In this document: piece after piece, positions 62,964 through 64,000 of the stretch
How the letters are laid out: each line of letters opens with the position of its first letter
Numbering within the stretch: position 1 is the first letter of the stretch
Source of the DNA: an uncultured Paracoccaceae bacterium
GTDB taxonomy: Bacteria > Pseudomonadota > Alphaproteobacteria > Rhodobacterales > Rhodobacteraceae
DNA: 64,000 bases
Assembly: GCA_937872465.1 (NCBI GenBank)
Contig: CALMSR010000069.1
Coordinates: forward strand, 1 to 64,000
Reading direction: 5' to 3'
Notes under the pieces: generated by a model
Database searches by the model: none
What the model was told of the DNA's origin: nothing
Seen by the model: the letters and a program-made list of their open reading frames with translations, nothing else
Made by a program: the position numbers and the translations under genes

Positions 62964-64000
62964 GCCTCGATGCGCTGATCGACCGACCGGCGAGCCTCTT
63001 CGTCAACGGCGCCTTCCGCGCCGCGCGCGGCGCCGAGCGGCTGAGCGTGGTCGACCCCTCGACCGGCACGCCCTTCGCCGAGATCGCCTGCGCCGATGCG
63101 GCCGATGTCGAGGCCGCCGTCGCCGCCGCCGCCGCCGCCTTCCCGTCCTGGGCGCGGCTTCCCGGCGCCGAGCGCGGCACCTTCATGCGCGCCTTCGCCG
63201 AGGGGCTGCGGCGCCGCGCCGAGGAGCTCGCGCAGCTGCAGATGCGCAACAACGGCAAGCCGCGCGCCGAAGCCGAGATCGACGTGGGCGACGCGGTGGC
63301 CACCTTCGAGTATTACGCCGGCCTCGCCGAAGAGCTCGACGCGCGCCAGGGCACGCCGGTGCCGATGCCGGACCCGGCCTTCGCCGGCAAGACCCGGTTC
63401 GAGCCGGTCGGGCCGGTGGGCATGATCGTCCCCTGGAACTTCCCGCTGGTCACCAGCGCCTGGAAGATCGCGCCGGCGCTGGCGGCCGGCTGCACCGTGG
63501 TGCTCAAGACCTCGGAGTTCACGCCGCTGATCGAACTCGCTTACGGCGACATCGCGCTCGAGGCCGAGCTGCCGGCCGGCGTGCTCAACTTCGTCACCGG
63601 CGCGGCCGAGGCCGGCGCGGCGCTGACCCGCGACCGGCGCCTGCGAAAGCTCTCCTTCACCGGCTCGAACCTCGTCGGCGCCAAGGTGATGGGGGCGGCG
63701 GCCGCGTGCTGCCTGCCGGTCTCGCTCGAGCTCGGGGGCAAGTCGCCGATCGTGGTCTTCGCCGACGCCGATCTCGACCACGCCGTCGACTGCATCGCCG
63801 GCGGCATCTTCTTCAACGCCGGGCAGATGTGCTCTGCGACCTCGCGGCTGATCGTCGAGGCGAGCGTCGCCCCGGCGCTGCTGGACCGGCTGGCGGCGCG
63901 CGCGAAGGGCCTGCGCGTCGGGGCGCCGCTCGCCGGCGACCCCGAGATGGGGCCGCTCACCACCCTGCCGCAGTTCGAGAAGGTGCAGCGCTTCCTCGAC
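62960..64000 (+). CDS. NAD(P)-dependent aldehyde dehydrogenase (3' end outside window)
   Basis: ALDH superfamily enzyme, 347 codons in the window. It has the substrate-channel PVGMIVPWNFPL and the cofactor segment LKTSEFTPLIE. LSFTGSNLVGAKVM and the catalytic LELGGKSPIVVF (Glu) follow, then GQMCSATSR (nucleophile Cys near residue 290). It is similar to betaine/gamma-guanidinobutyraldehyde dehydrogenases. Because it overlaps the aruI stop by 4 bases (ATGA), the natural substrate is likely 4-guanidinobutyraldehyde, giving 4-guanidinobutyrate for GbuA. The reading frame is open to the end of the window. About 140 residues should remain outside. Confidence 0.92.
   Translation, partial: MSLDALIDRPASLFVNGAFRAARGAERLSVVDPSTGTPFAEIACADAADVEAAVAAAAAAFPSWARLPGAERGTFMRAFAEGLRRRAEELAQLQMRNNGKPRAEAEIDVGDAVATFEYYAGLAEELDARQGTPVPMPDPAFAGKTRFEPVGPVGMIVPWNFPLVTSAWKIAPALAAGCTVVLKTSEFTPLIELAYGDIALEAELPAGVLNFVTGAAEAGAALTRDRRLRKLSFTGSNLVGAKVMGAAAACCLPVSLELGGKSPIVVFADADLDHAVDCIAGGIFFNAGQMCSATSRLIVEASVAPALLDRLAARAKGLRVGAPLAGDPEMGPLTTLPQFEKVQRFLD

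Overview
The window is GC-rich DNA with dense, codon-biased coding on both strands. Its gene content points to an alphaproteobacterium, most likely of the Rhodobacterales/Rhodobacteraceae type: tandem DUF1127 proteins, a UvrD helicase with the alphaproteobacterial C-terminal tail, an NDP-forming acyl-CoA synthetase fused to a GNAT domain, GcvT/GcvH, pyruvate carboxylase, and both LIV-type and polar-amino-acid-type ABC importers. The genus cannot be fixed from sequence alone. I see no rRNA, tRNA, CRISPR array or intact insertion sequence.

Region by region. 1-7515 (minus strand): a Tas-like aldo/keto reductase that runs off the left edge, a livKGFHM branched-chain amino acid/amide importer with a long hairpin between livK and livG, and an Mrp/ApbC iron-sulfur carrier. 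7700-10100 (plus): two DUF1127 genes, a terminator, and an NCS2 xanthine/urate-type permease preceded by a perfect 18-bp palindrome. 10336-12964: an unrecognised 790-residue membrane-anchored protein whose 3' end overlaps a convergent cysteine-rich exported protein. 13048-19688: uvrD, a universal stress protein with a YjiH-type membrane protein, and a Kef-type antiporter. 19919-29973: pyruvate carboxylase, an AmiS/UreI channel, NnrD, an M50-CBS site-2 protease, and a Pat-like acyl-CoA synthetase/acetyltransferase flanked by inverted copies of a dispersed repeat. 30349-32750: gcvT and gcvH without gcvP, then a small lipoprotein. 33109-45726: one giant autotransporter of about 4200 residues with roughly 49 glycine-rich repeats.

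45914-48524 holds dtd and then a visibly decaying module. Its cytochrome c gene has lost both its CxxCH motif and its reading frame (in-frame amber). Its FAD-linked oxidoreductase gene carries a frameshift and an internal inversion at a small palindrome.

48524-64000 is the most interesting part, a guanidino/arginine catabolic island. A DavB-type amino acid 2-monooxygenase overlaps a DavA-type amidase, with a second nitrilase-family gene and a divergent orphan ATP-grasp gene nearby. Next comes an operon reading off the right edge: a polar amino acid ABC importer, a fusion of an ornithine/alanine-racemase-like PLP domain to a degenerate arginase domain, guanidinobutyrase (GbuA), RidA, 2-ketoarginine decarboxylase (AruI) and an aldehyde dehydrogenase. 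Together these encode two convergent routes to 4-guanidinobutyrate, one through the amide (monooxygenase plus amidase) and one through 2-ketoarginine and the aldehyde. GbuA would then release urea and 4-aminobutyrate. The racemase-pseudoarginase fusion is the strongest candidate for something undescribed.
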